From JACNKJ01 sp964344565 (GTDB taxonomy: Bacteria; Krumholzibacteriota; Krumholzibacteriia; JACNKJ01): a stretch of 64,000 nt of DNA. The notes beneath the pieces are model-generated. The model ran no database searches and was not told the origin of the DNA. It worked only from the letters and a program-made list of their open reading frames with translations. A program made the translations under genes and the position numbers. Location: positions 1 to 64,000 of the forward strand of contig CAYFNT010000013.1 in NCBI GenBank assembly GCA_964344565.1, in the 5' to 3' direction. Shown in pieces: positions 33,076-41,306 of this stretch; within the stretch, counting starts at the first letter, position 1, and each line of letters begins with the position of its first letter.

Positions 33076-35199
33076 ATGATTCCCCCCGCGTTCCCGAAAT
33101 TCCTTCTGCTACTTATCCTGCTGGCCGGGCCATGCCTCGCGGCGGATGATATCCCGGACAGCCTGGCCGCGAGCCCCGACAGCCTGCCCCGGATCGTCGT
33201 CGCGGCCCCGGCCGAAGACACTCTCCGCCTTCGCCATCCCGTGGACGCCCGCAGCCGCCGCATTTCAGGCGACGGCCGCACCCTACTGAGCGGCGGCTCC
33301 ACCGAATTGATCGCCAGGGTCATCGGGCCGGAACGCCAGCCGGTGAAGGACGTGGAAGTTCGCTTCCATCTGCTCAGCCCGGAGGACAGCCTCCTGGGCA
33401 GCGCGAGGTCCGACGCCATGGGACTCGCCTCCTTCCGCCTCGAGGCGGGTTCAGGCGAGGGCGACTACGCGGTCATGGCCTCGCTGCCGGGAAGCGAGGA
33501 GCCCGAGGCCAGGATCATCTTCCATCTGCCGGTGAAACGTCCCAGCTGGATCCTCTTCATGCTCTTCGGTCTGGCCGGCGGCCTGGGACTCTTCCTCTAC
33601 GGCATGGACATGATGAGTTCCTCGCTGCAGCGCGGCGCGGGCCGGCGCATGCGCGGCATCCTGAGCGCTCTGACGCGCAACCGGGTCATGGGGGTGGCCA
33701 TCGGCGCACTGGTGACCATGGTGATCCAGAGCTCCAGCGCCACCACGGTGGTGCTGGTGAGTTTCGTGCAGGCCGGGCTCATGAGCTTCGCCCAGACACT
33801 GGGCGTGATCCTCGGCGCGGATATCGGCACCACCATCACCGCCCAGCTCATCGCCTTCAAGCTCACCGACTACGCCCTGCTCATCATCGCCGCCGGCTTC
33901 ATGCTGCGATACCTCGGCAAACGCGACCGGCTCCGGCAACTCGGCGACGCGCTGCTCGGCTTCGGCATCCTCTTCTTCGGCCTGTCGGTCATGGGCAAGG
34001 CCATGGAGCCCCTGCGCAGCTACAAACCCTTCCTGGACGTTCTCGCCGGGCTCGAGAATCCGGTCCTCGGCATCGTGGTGGGCGCGGCCTTCACCGCTCT
34101 TATCCAAAGCTCCAGCGCTTTCTCGGGCATCATCATCGTGCTGGCCCAGCAGGGTTTCGTGGGCCTCGAGGCGGGCATCCCCCTGATCTTCGGGGCGAAC
34201 ATCGGCACCTGCGTGACGGCCGCCCTTGCCAGTCTGGGGTCGAGGCGCGAGGCCAAGCGGGTGGCCCTGGCCCACACCCTCTTCAAGGTGCTGGGCGTGC
34301 TGATCATGTTGGCCTGGATCCCCCAGTTCACCGATCTGGTCAGGCAGATTTCAGGCGGCGCGTCCATCGCGCGTCAGGTGGCCAACGCCCACACGGTGTT
34401 CAACGTGGGCATCGCGCTGATCTTCCTGCCCTTAACGCCCCTGTTCGCGCGGCTGGTTCAAAGGCTGATTCCGGATCGTCCCGAGCCGGTCACGCAGAAG
34501 GTGCGCGCCCGGCATTTGGACAAGACCATCCTCAACGCTCCGGCCCTGGCCCTGAATCTGGCCAAGGTGGAAATCCTGCGCATGGGCGAGAAGGTGAAGG
34601 ACATGGCCGAACGCATTCCCCCGGCCTTCTTCGACCGCGACCTGGACATGCTCGACGCCATCCATCACGGCGAAGACGTGGTGGACGATCTGGACGCGGA
34701 GATCTCCGACTACCTGCTCGACATCGGCAAGCAGCGCATCAACGAGGAGCAGGCCGAGGAGGTCTACCTGATGATGCACGTGACCAAGCAGTACGAGCAC
34801 ATGGCGGACATCATCGACAAGGAGCTGAGGCCCCTGGCCAGGAAGATGGCGGCCGAAGGCGTGGAATTCTCCGACTCCGGGGCCAAGGAGGTGCGGGCCT
34901 ATCACCTGAAGATGCTCAAGCAGATCTCCCGAAGCCTGGAGGCTTTCCGGGACAGCAGTCTCGACGAGGCCCGGAAGATCAAGGCCAAGCATCGTCGCTA
35001 CCGGGTGATGGAGGGCGACTATCGTCAGGCCCACTACGCCCGGGTTCGCAAGGCCGTGGCCGAATCGGTGGAGAGCAGCGAGTATCATCTGGATCTCATG
35101 GACGCCCTGCGCCGCATCGACAGCTATTCGACCAACATCGCCCGCGCTCTCCTGAGCGCCTACGAGAACGATAGCGAGAGTTCGCCGCCCAAGATCTAG
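33076..35199 (+). CDS. Na+/phosphate cotransporter-family protein (NptA + PhoU) with extracytoplasmic Ig-like domain
   Basis: A 707-residue membrane protein. ATG 33076 sits 9 bases after GGAAGG. Signal peptide MIPPAFPKFLLLLILLAGPCLA leads to a roughly 130-residue extracytoplasmic region with an Ig/invasin-like domain (TELIARVIGPERQPVKDVEVRF). The NptA/PNaS transporter follows, with two inverted repeats carrying the hallmark VIQSSSATTVVLVSF and LIQSSSAFSGIIIVL motifs and GADIGTT/GANIGTC partners. The last about 230 residues are PhoU-like helices. The family imports phosphate with sodium or acts in phosphate signalling. The secreted N-terminal domain is unusual. The next gene encodes a Ppx/GppA enzyme 7 bases on. 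Confidence 0.9.
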   Translation: MIPPAFPKFLLLLILLAGPCLAADDIPDSLAASPDSLPRIVVAAPAEDTLRLRHPVDARSRRISGDGRTLLSGGSTELIARVIGPERQPVKDVEVRFHLLSPEDSLLGSARSDAMGLASFRLEAGSGEGDYAVMASLPGSEEPEARIIFHLPVKRPSWILFMLFGLAGGLGLFLYGMDMMSSSLQRGAGRRMRGILSALTRNRVMGVAIGALVTMVIQSSSATTVVLVSFVQAGLMSFAQTLGVILGADIGTTITAQLIAFKLTDYALLIIAAGFMLRYLGKRDRLRQLGDALLGFGILFFGLSVMGKAMEPLRSYKPFLDVLAGLENPVLGIVVGAAFTALIQSSSAFSGIIIVLAQQGFVGLEAGIPLIFGANIGTCVTAALASLGSRREAKRVALAHTLFKVLGVLIMLAWIPQFTDLVRQISGGASIARQVANAHTVFNVGIALIFLPLTPLFARLVQRLIPDRPEPVTQKVRARHLDKTILNAPALALNLAKVEILRMGEKVKDMAERIPPAFFDRDLDMLDAIHHGEDVVDDLDAEISDYLLDIGKQRINEEQAEEVYLMMHVTKQYEHMADIIDKELRPLARKMAAEGVEFSDSGAKEVRAYHLKMLKQISRSLEAFRDSSLDEARKIKAKHRRYRVMEGDYRQAHYARVRKAVAESVESSEYHLDLMDALRRIDSYSTNIARALLSAYENDSESSPPKI

Positions 35200-35206
35200 G
35201 AGCGTC

Positions 35207-36112
35207 GTGAATCCCAAGGCCGTGTTCGACGTCGGCAGCAATTCCGTGAAGATGCTCGTGGCCATGAGCGGCGGAGGCGCCATGGGCGTGCTCGCCGACG
35301 AGGTTCGCATCTGCGGCCTGGGAAAGGGGCTCAGGGAGAACGGAGCCCTCGCCGAGGACTCCATGGCGCGCAGCCTCGACGCCCTGGAGGAACTCAGCGA
35401 CATGGCCCGCGGCCTCGGCGCCGTCGAGTTCCGCGGGGTCGGCACCCAGGCTCTTCGGCAGGCATCCAACGGAGAGGCCTTCCTCGACCGTCTTCGTTCA
35501 CGCTGTGGCTGGGAGCTCGAGATCATCTCGGGCGAGGAGGAGGCCCGCCTCTCCTTCCGCGCCGCGGGAGCCAGCCTCGGAGAGCTTCGGGGCGACCTGG
35601 TCACCTTCGATGTGGGGGGCGGAAGCACCGAATTCAACTTCGGCCGCCGCGGAAGCGTGGAGGGACGTGTCAGTCTTCCACTGGGATGCATCCCTCTCAC
35701 CGAAGACTTCCTGGCCGTGGATCCGCCACCCCGCGAGGCCGTGGATTCACTCTTGGAGTACCTTCAGGGGGAGCTCTCGGGAATCGAAGGGAAGGACGGC
35801 GTCCTCGTGGGAATCGGGGGGACGGTGACGACCCTGGGAGGCGTGTTCCTGGAACTGGAACGCTACGAGGGCGACCGGGTCAGGGGCCTTCGACTCTCCT
35901 CCGCCGAAGTGGAGCGGCAGATCGAGCTCTTTCGCTCGCTCCCTCTCGAGGAAAGACGCAACCTCATGGGCCTTCATCCGGAACGCGCCCCCGTGATCCT
36001 CGCCGGCGCCTGCGTGGTGCGGGCGGTCATGCAGGCCCTCGGCCGTGACGAATTGATCCTCAGCGATTTGGCGCTCAGACACGGTCTTTTCCTGGATCTC
36101 TACCTCAGCTGA
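35207..36112 (+). CDS. Ppx/GppA-family phosphatase (exopolyphosphatase / pppGpp hydrolase)
   Basis: A 301-residue enzyme of the actin-like ATPase superfamily, starting at GTG 35207 with TAGGAG upstream. Phosphate-binding landmarks are AVFDVGSNSVKMLVA, a LGKGLRENGALAEDS stretch, GTQALRQASNG, IISGEEEARLSFRAA and FDVGGGSTEF. The length matches the short form with only the two catalytic subdomains; the C-terminal HD extension of E. coli Ppx is absent. Members hydrolyse inorganic polyphosphate or pppGpp. Its coupling to a phosphate-transporter-like gene favours polyphosphate or phosphate homeostasis. Confidence 0.9.
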   Translation: MNPKAVFDVGSNSVKMLVAMSGGGAMGVLADEVRICGLGKGLRENGALAEDSMARSLDALEELSDMARGLGAVEFRGVGTQALRQASNGEAFLDRLRSRCGWELEIISGEEEARLSFRAAGASLGELRGDLVTFDVGGGSTEFNFGRRGSVEGRVSLPLGCIPLTEDFLAVDPPPREAVDSLLEYLQGELSGIEGKDGVLVGIGGTVTTLGGVFLELERYEGDRVRGLRLSSAEVERQIELFRSLPLEERRNLMGLHPERAPVILAGACVVRAVMQALGRDELILSDLALRHGLFLDLYLS

Positions 36113-36152
36113 CTTCCATCCTCCTTCTTCGTGTTCCCGCCCGGCCCGACTA

Positions 36153-36161
36153 TGTTATAAT
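36153..36161 (+). promoter_or_regulatory. Extended -10 promoter of the lamin-tail gene
   Basis: TGT-TATAAT-TG, with TATAAT at 36156-36161, a third copy of the context at 14704 and 17576 (TATAATTG followed by a GGCC). GGAAGGAG and the ATG follow within 25 bases. Confidence 0.65.
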
Positions 36162-36184
36162 TGTTGGCCTTGGAAGGAGTGCTC

Positions 36185-38230
36185 ATGCATCGATTTGCGT
36201 ACCGCAGCTTGCTCGTTCTCGTCCTGGGATTGTTCGCCGCCGGTGCCTCGGCGGAGATCGTCATCAACGAGATCATGTACAACAGTCCCGGCACCGACGT
36301 GGAGTTCGTGGAGATCATGAACCGCGGCACCGAGGCCATCGACATCACGGGCTGGTACATGCTCGACGACAACCTGACCCATCCACGTTGCTATCTTCAC
36401 GGCATTCTGGATCCCGACGAGTACCTGGTCATCGCGGGCGATCTGACCATCTTCCAGCTCATCTATCCCGACGTGACGAATCTGAATCCCAACGACTTCG
36501 ATCCGGGCGGCCTGGGATTTGGACTGGGCAACACCAGCGACACCGTCTTCATCTTCGATCCTCTGGGCACCGTGATGGACTGGGTGACCTATCAGGACGG
36601 AGGCGACTGGCCAGGCAGCGCCGATGGCGAGGGTCCTTCCCTGGAACTGGTGAATCCCTTCCTCGACAACACCCTGCCCACGAGCTGGGACCCGAGCATC
36701 CCCATGGGCGGAACGCCGGGCGTGGTCAACAGCACCTATCAGGAGAACCAGTCGCCGGTCTGCCGCGAGGGTGGGCGCGACATCGACCTGCCCACGAGCA
36801 GCGACTCGGTGAACGTCAGCGCCGAAGTCTGGGACAACGAGGGTCTGGGCTCGGTGACCCTCTACGTGGATCTGGGCGCGGGATACCTGCCTCAGGACAT
36901 GTACGACGACGGCCTGCATGGCGACGGCGCCGCGGGCGATTCCATCTGGGGCTCGACCATCGGTCCCCAGGCCTCGGGTACCTTGGTGAGGTACTACGTC
37001 GAGGCCATCGACGACATCGGCCAGGAGAACCTCTGGCCGGACGAAGCGCCCGAAGAGTATCGGGCCTACACCGTGGATCATACACTGCCCGACCTTCTTA
37101 TCACCGAGATCCTGGCCGTGAACAACACGGGCATCACCGATCCCTACGGGCAGTACGACGATTGGATGGAAATCTACAATGCGGGTGAAGAGGCTATCGA
37201 TCTGGAGGGCTTCTTCCTCAGCGACAATCTCGAGGCCACCCACAAGTTCATCCTGCCCTCATACCTTCTCGAGCCCGGCGAGTATCTCATCGTCTGGGCC
37301 GACGCCGACACCATCCAGGGTCCGCTTCACACGAACTTCAAGCTCTCCTCCGGCGGCGAAGGCGCGGCCATCTTCGATACCGAGGATCACGGCAACGTGC
37401 TCATTCACGGCTTCACCTACGGCCTGCAGACCGCCGACGTATCCGTGGGCTTGAAGCCCCTGGACGCCGACTGGCCCGAGTATCTGAGCACCCCGACCCC
37501 CGGCGCGGACAACGCGAGCTCGTCCCTCTTCTCGGACATCTGCATCAACGAGTTCCAGTGCACCAGCGAGAGCGGCGGCATCGACGACTGGATCGAGATC
37601 TACAATCGGGGCCTGTCGGCGGTGGACATATCCGGATACTTCCTCTCCGACGACTTGCTCGATCCCATCAAGTGGGCCTTCCCGCCCGGTACCGTGATGG
37701 AGTCCGGCGAGTACATCGTCATCTATGAGGACGTGTTGGGATTCGGATGGTCTTCCTCCGGCGTCGAGGTGGCTCTGCTCACCGGTCCGGACGGACTCAC
37801 GGGCATCGACTTCTACGACATGGGTCCCCAGCTTCCGGATATCAGCGAGGGTCGCTATCCCAACGGCGAGGCCTACTGGCATTTCTACGTCGACAAGACG
37901 CCGGGAAGCGCCAACGGCGCGCCCGTGGCAGTGGACGAGATTCCCGGAGCCGCGGGTCTGCAGCTGCGCGGGGCCTGGCCGAACCCCTTCAATCCGTCCA
38001 CGCGCATCGCATTTTCCCTGGAGGAGTCCGCGCAGGTTTGCGCCACCGTCCATTCCCTGGAGGGCCGCCTGCTTAAGACCCTGGCCGAGGGCCCCATGGA
38101 TGCCGGCGAGCACCAGCTCCAGTGGAACGGGCGAGACGATCGGGGACGGCCCTTGCCCAGCGGCATCTACTTCGTCCGGGTCGCGGCTTCGGACCATGCG
38201 AAGAGCACCAAGCTGGTGCTTCTCAAGTAA
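36185..38230 (+). CDS. Exported lamin-tail-domain protein with FlgD-like sorting domain
   Basis: A 681-residue exported protein. ATG 36185 has GGAAGGAG (36171-36178) and starts signal peptide MHRFAYRSLLVLVLGLFAAGASA. Three lamin-tail (LTD) domains are recognisable by INEI/TEI starts and a WxEIYNxG core: EIVINEIMYNSPGTDVEFVEI (about 25), LLITEILAVNNTG (about 305) and DICINEFQCTSESGG (about 451). An Ig-like stretch (about 205-290) lies between the first two. The FlgD-like tail runs from about 598 (WPNPFNPSTR) to KLVLLK. LTD domains in bacteria are found on surface nucleases and adhesive proteins. No nuclease motif is visible, so a binding or structural role is likelier. Confidence 0.88.
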   Translation: MHRFAYRSLLVLVLGLFAAGASAEIVINEIMYNSPGTDVEFVEIMNRGTEAIDITGWYMLDDNLTHPRCYLHGILDPDEYLVIAGDLTIFQLIYPDVTNLNPNDFDPGGLGFGLGNTSDTVFIFDPLGTVMDWVTYQDGGDWPGSADGEGPSLELVNPFLDNTLPTSWDPSIPMGGTPGVVNSTYQENQSPVCREGGRDIDLPTSSDSVNVSAEVWDNEGLGSVTLYVDLGAGYLPQDMYDDGLHGDGAAGDSIWGSTIGPQASGTLVRYYVEAIDDIGQENLWPDEAPEEYRAYTVDHTLPDLLITEILAVNNTGITDPYGQYDDWMEIYNAGEEAIDLEGFFLSDNLEATHKFILPSYLLEPGEYLIVWADADTIQGPLHTNFKLSSGGEGAAIFDTEDHGNVLIHGFTYGLQTADVSVGLKPLDADWPEYLSTPTPGADNASSSLFSDICINEFQCTSESGGIDDWIEIYNRGLSAVDISGYFLSDDLLDPIKWAFPPGTVMESGEYIVIYEDVLGFGWSSSGVEVALLTGPDGLTGIDFYDMGPQLPDISEGRYPNGEAYWHFYVDKTPGSANGAPVAVDEIPGAAGLQLRGAWPNPFNPSTRIAFSLEESAQVCATVHSLEGRLLKTLAEGPMDAGEHQLQWNGRDDRGRPLPSGIYFVRVAASDHAKSTKLVLLK

Positions 38231-38254
38231 ATCCGAATCGAATGAGATTCGATG

Positions 38255-38287
38255 AGAGAGCCCGGAGGAGTTCCGGGCTCTTTTTTT
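38255..38287 (+). terminator. Terminator of the lamin-tail gene
   Basis: AGAGCCCGGA (38257-38266) pairs with TCCGGGCTCT (38272-38281), followed by a run of T to 38287. Confidence 0.9.
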
Positions 38288-38405
38288 GTCACAGTCTCGC
38301 TATCTATTCTTATAGCAATGCGTTAGCCCTTGCCTATCCCTTCGGGAATGACTGCTTCGTAGCGCTCCCCGACATCCTCCCGCGGCTCCATTTCGGAGGT
38401 CCGGG

Positions 38406-39008
38406 ATGTCTGCTACCGATCTTCACTCGCGTCTTCTTTCGACTCTCTCCGAACTCGCCCGCGTCGAGAAGCGGGCCGTGCCGCTCTTCGCCGAGATCTA
38501 TGAGCGTCGGCTCTACCGCCAGCTCGGCTACTCGAGCATGCGGCAGTACGCTCGCGAGGCTCTGCAGCTTTCTGACGGGAAGTTCGACCAGTTCCAGCGA
38601 CTCGCCGATTCCTTCAAGACCTTGCCGAAGGTGAAGCGCGCCGTGGCCTCGGGCGAGTTTCCTGGACCAAGGCACGAACCGTAGTCAGCGTAGCGTGCTC
38701 GCACATCGGACGGGCGCGCTCCGGCACCGGATCTCTTTTCCGAGGAGAGATCCGGGCCGGCGGCGCGTCGCGAAGTCACGGTGACCCCGAAACTCAGGCC
38801 CGAGCAGCTGGCCCAGTGGGAGGCCTTGGAAGAGGCCCTTCGCAAGCAAGGCCTGAGGGGTTCACGTGAAGAGGTCCTGCTTCAAGTTCTTGCTCATGCG
38901 GTCGGCGAAGATTGTACACGTGTACAATCCGCGCCCAAACAGGTGGTGATCTACCAGTGCGAGGACTGTACACCTGTGCAATCCGCCGTTCCGGTCGGCG
39001 GCAGGTAG
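38406..39008 (+). pseudogene. Decayed HNH-endonuclease-family gene (N-terminal and middle parts only)
   Basis: The first frame (38406-38684, GGAGG before ATG) reads MSATDLHSRLLSTLSELARVE, RQLGYSSMRQYAREALQLS and LPKVKRAVASGEF, the N-terminal region of a family of HNH-endonuclease proteins. At about 38660 the reading shifts: the +2 frame continues SWTKARTVVSVACS, the expected next segment. It returns to the first frame before REVTVTPKLRPEQLAQWEAL and ends at 39008 after QVVIYQCEDC. The HNH catalytic domain is absent. Two frameshifts and a missing end mark it as a pseudogene. The reconstruction by family memory should be checked by alignment. Confidence 0.72.
38910..38929. repeat. Perfect 20-base palindrome
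   Basis: GATTGTACAC followed by its exact complement GTGTACAATC, inside the HNH pseudogene. A degenerate copy (ACTGTACACCTGTGCAAT) follows at 38965-38982, so the local protein repeats EDCTxVQSA. Confidence 0.8.
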
Positions 39009-39084
39009 CGGATTAACGCATCTTCAATTTCCAGAGGGGCTTGTCGGCGGAAAACCACGGCGAAAGGCGGAACCAAAGGCTACC

Positions 39085-39112
39085 TTGAAGCATCTTTCAG
39101 GACGAATATCCG
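39085..39112 (+). promoter_or_regulatory. Candidate promoter of the YceI-family gene
   Basis: TTGAAG (39085-39090), 16-base spacer, TATCCG (39107-39112), 25 bases before the start codon. Confidence 0.4.
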
Positions 39113-39137
39113 AACCCCAATTCCCCGGAGGGATGTG

Positions 39138-39728
39138 ATGAGTAACCTGAAAACCGTTCTGCTTCTCGCCCTTCTCACCCTCGCGATTCCCGCCGCGCTC
39201 CTGGCGGCCACCTACAACATCGACACCAGCCACAGCGAGGTGACCTTCAAGATCCGCCACATGGGCATCAGCAAGGTATCCGGACGATTCGACGAGTTCG
39301 AAGGCAGCTTCAGCTTCGACCCCGAGAACCTGGCGAACTCCACGGCTCACGCAACCATCCAACTGGCCAGCGTGGATACCGACAACGCCGACCGCGACGC
39401 CCATCTGCGCAATCCGGACTTCTTCGACGTGGAGAAGTATCCCGTGATGAATTTCCACGGCCACAAGGTCACCGATGCCGATGAGGACGGCTTCAAGCTT
39501 CACGGCGAACTCACCCTGCACGGCGAGACCAAACCCGTGGTCCTCGATGTGGAGCTCAACGGCCAGGTCACCGATCCCTGGGGCAACGAACGCGCCGGCT
39601 TCACGGCGACCACGAAGATCAACCGCAAGGACTTCGGTCTCACCTGGACCAAGAACCTGGGCACCGGCGAATTGATGGTGGGGGACAAGGTCAGCATCAC
39701 TCTGGAAATCGAAGGCATCAAGAGCTGA
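39138..39728 (+). CDS. YceI-family periplasmic protein
   Basis: A 196-residue lipocalin-like beta-barrel of usual family length. Signal peptide MSNLKTVLLLALLTLAIPAALLA. The family signature is plain: YNIDTSHSEVTFKIRHMGISKVSGRF, then DNADRDAHLRNPDFFDVEKYP and TLHGETKPVVLDVEL. ATG 39138 with GGAGGG 5 bases upstream is preferred over the GTG at 39135. YceI proteins bind isoprenoid or other amphipathic lipids in the periplasm and respond to pH or stress in some species. The exact ligand here is unknown. A strong terminator follows, so it is monocistronic. Confidence 0.92.
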   Translation: MSNLKTVLLLALLTLAIPAALLAATYNIDTSHSEVTFKIRHMGISKVSGRFDEFEGSFSFDPENLANSTAHATIQLASVDTDNADRDAHLRNPDFFDVEKYPVMNFHGHKVTDADEDGFKLHGELTLHGETKPVVLDVELNGQVTDPWGNERAGFTATTKINRKDFGLTWTKNLGTGELMVGDKVSITLEIEGIKS

Positions 39729-39751
39729 GTCAGCAGCATCCCCCGACCGAA

Positions 39752-39778
39752 ACGCCCGCCCCGGCGGGCGTTTTTTCT
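39752..39778 (+). terminator. Terminator of the YceI-family gene
   Basis: AACGCCCGCC (39752-39761) pairs perfectly with GGCGGGCGTT (39764-39773), continuing into TTTTCTT. Confidence 0.9.
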
Positions 39779-39807
39779 TTGCCCCGAAGCCCATCCGTAG
39801 TTACATG
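39779..39807 (+). promoter_or_regulatory. Candidate promoter of fetAB, possibly leaderless
   Basis: TTGCCC (39779-39784), 17-base spacer, TACATG (39802-39807). Transcription would start at about 39813, which is the GTG start of fetA; that gene has no clear ribosome site. Confidence 0.45.
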
Positions 39808-39812
39808 GCGAG

Positions 39813-40487
39813 GTGGAACCGCAAGCGAATGACGCGCCCCTCTTTCGCGCCCGGAATCTCGTGATTCATGCGGGCTGCAATCCCTTGCTCGAAGGCATCG
39901 ATTTCGCCCTGGGCGAGGGCGAGGTGCTTTCGGTGACCGGACCCTCGGGCATCGGGAAGAGCAGCCTTCTGCGTGGACTGGCGGGACTGGAATCCTGCGG
40001 GACCGGATCCCTGGGACTGGAAGGCCGCGGTCCCGATGCATGGGGCTGGGCCCGGTTCCGCCGCCGGGTGAATCTGCTCTTCCAGAAACCGCTCTTGCTG
40101 GAGATGAGCCTGCGCGAGAACCTGGAGCTGTCCTTCGCTTACTCCAGCGCGGAGGGCGAGTATCCCGAAGATCTCGCGGACGACCTGCTCGACCGGCTCG
40201 GGCTGGCGGCCAAGCGTCCCGATGAGGATCCGCGCAGCTTTTCGGTGGGCGAACAGCAGCGGGTCTGCCTGGTGCGCTCCCTGCTGAACCGTCCTCGCGT
40301 TCTGCTCCTGGACGAACCCACCAGCGCTCTCGACGGCGAGTCCTCGCGGCTCGTTCACGCCCTCATCGATAGCGAGCGCGCCGAGCGTGGCATGGCCGTG
40401 GTGCTCGCGGCCCACGATTCCATCTTCGTCGAGCCCGACGCCGTTCTCGACCTGGCGCGGCATCGGGTGGGGGAGGGCGCCCCTTGA
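39813..40487 (+). CDS. fetA: ABC transporter ATP-binding protein, FetA/YbbL type
   Basis: A 224-residue ATPase. Walker A GPSGIGKSS, signature FSVGEQQRVCLVRSLL, Walker B VLLLDEPTSALD and H-loop LAAHDSIF are all present. Start GTG 39813 has no good ribosome site but lies at the predicted transcription start. Its stop overlaps the fetB start (TTGA at 40484-40487). In E. coli FetA-FetB is an iron exporter that protects against oxidative stress. The pairing with a UPF0014 permease strongly supports the same system here. Confidence 0.88.
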   Translation: MEPQANDAPLFRARNLVIHAGCNPLLEGIDFALGEGEVLSVTGPSGIGKSSLLRGLAGLESCGTGSLGLEGRGPDAWGWARFRRRVNLLFQKPLLLEMSLRENLELSFAYSSAEGEYPEDLADDLLDRLGLAAKRPDEDPRSFSVGEQQRVCLVRSLLNRPRVLLLDEPTSALDGESSRLVHALIDSERAERGMAVVLAAHDSIFVEPDAVLDLARHRVGEGAP

Positions 40488-41278
40488 ATCCCACCCTCGA
40501 CCTGGGTTTCCTGGACCTCCTGCTCGCGGTGAGTCTGGTGTTGGGCGCGGGCATCGTGAGCTTCAGCCTGCGCTTGGGCCTGGAGAGGCGTCTGGCCGTG
40601 GCCTCCCTGCGTACCGTGCTGCAGCTCCTGCTGATCGGCTATCTGCTCAAGTTCATCTTCGCCCTCGATAGCGCCGCCGCGGTGCTGCCTCTTCTGCTTC
40701 TGATGATACTCATCGCCGCGCGCACGGCCCTGGGGCGTCCGCGTCGCCGTTTCCGAGGCGGCGGCGGCCTCGCCTTCCTCAGCCTGGCGGCCTCGGCTCT
40801 GATCACCACCTTCGCCGTGACCAGCCTGGTCATCGGCGTGGAGCCCTGGTACGAGCCGCGCTACGTGATTCCCCTCATCGGCATGGTCCTGGGCAACAGC
40901 ATGAACGGAATCTCCCTTTCCCTGGACGAGCTTCTGGAGCGTCTGGCCGAGCGCGCCGACGAGGTGGAACTGGAACTGTCCCTCGGCGCGAATTCGCGGG
41001 AGGCCTCGAGGCGGTCGCTGCGCGAAGCCGTGCGTCGCGGCATGATTCCCATCCTCAATTCCATGATGGTGGTGGGCATCGTCTCGCTGCCCGGCATGAT
41101 GACCGGACAGATCCTCGCCGGGGCCGATCCCATGCTCGCCGTGAAGTATCAGATCCTGATCATGTTCATGATCGCCGCGTCCACGGCCATGGGCGCCATG
41201 CTCATGTCCATTCTCACGGCGAGGAAACTGTTCAGCCGGGAACACCGTTTGCTTCGGGAGCGCATTCTCCGCCGCTGA
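40484..41278 (+). CDS. fetB: UPF0014-family permease, FetB type
   Basis: A 264-residue inner-membrane protein with about seven hydrophobic segments and a typical GMVLGNSMNGISLSLDEL motif. A SREASRRSLREAVRRGMIPILNSMMVVGIVSLPGMMTGQ region follows, characteristic of the FetB/YbbM family. TTG 40484 overlaps the fetA stop, implying coupled translation. The pair probably exports iron. It is not related to the zinc importer at 20654-23066. Confidence 0.9.
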   Translation: MNPTLDLGFLDLLLAVSLVLGAGIVSFSLRLGLERRLAVASLRTVLQLLLIGYLLKFIFALDSAAAVLPLLLLMILIAARTALGRPRRRFRGGGGLAFLSLAASALITTFAVTSLVIGVEPWYEPRYVIPLIGMVLGNSMNGISLSLDELLERLAERADEVELELSLGANSREASRRSLREAVRRGMIPILNSMMVVGIVSLPGMMTGQILAGADPMLAVKYQILIMFMIAASTAMGAMLMSILTARKLFSREHRLLRERILRR

Positions 41279-41306
41279 CGCGGCAGCCACGAAGGAGGCG
41301 CAAGGC

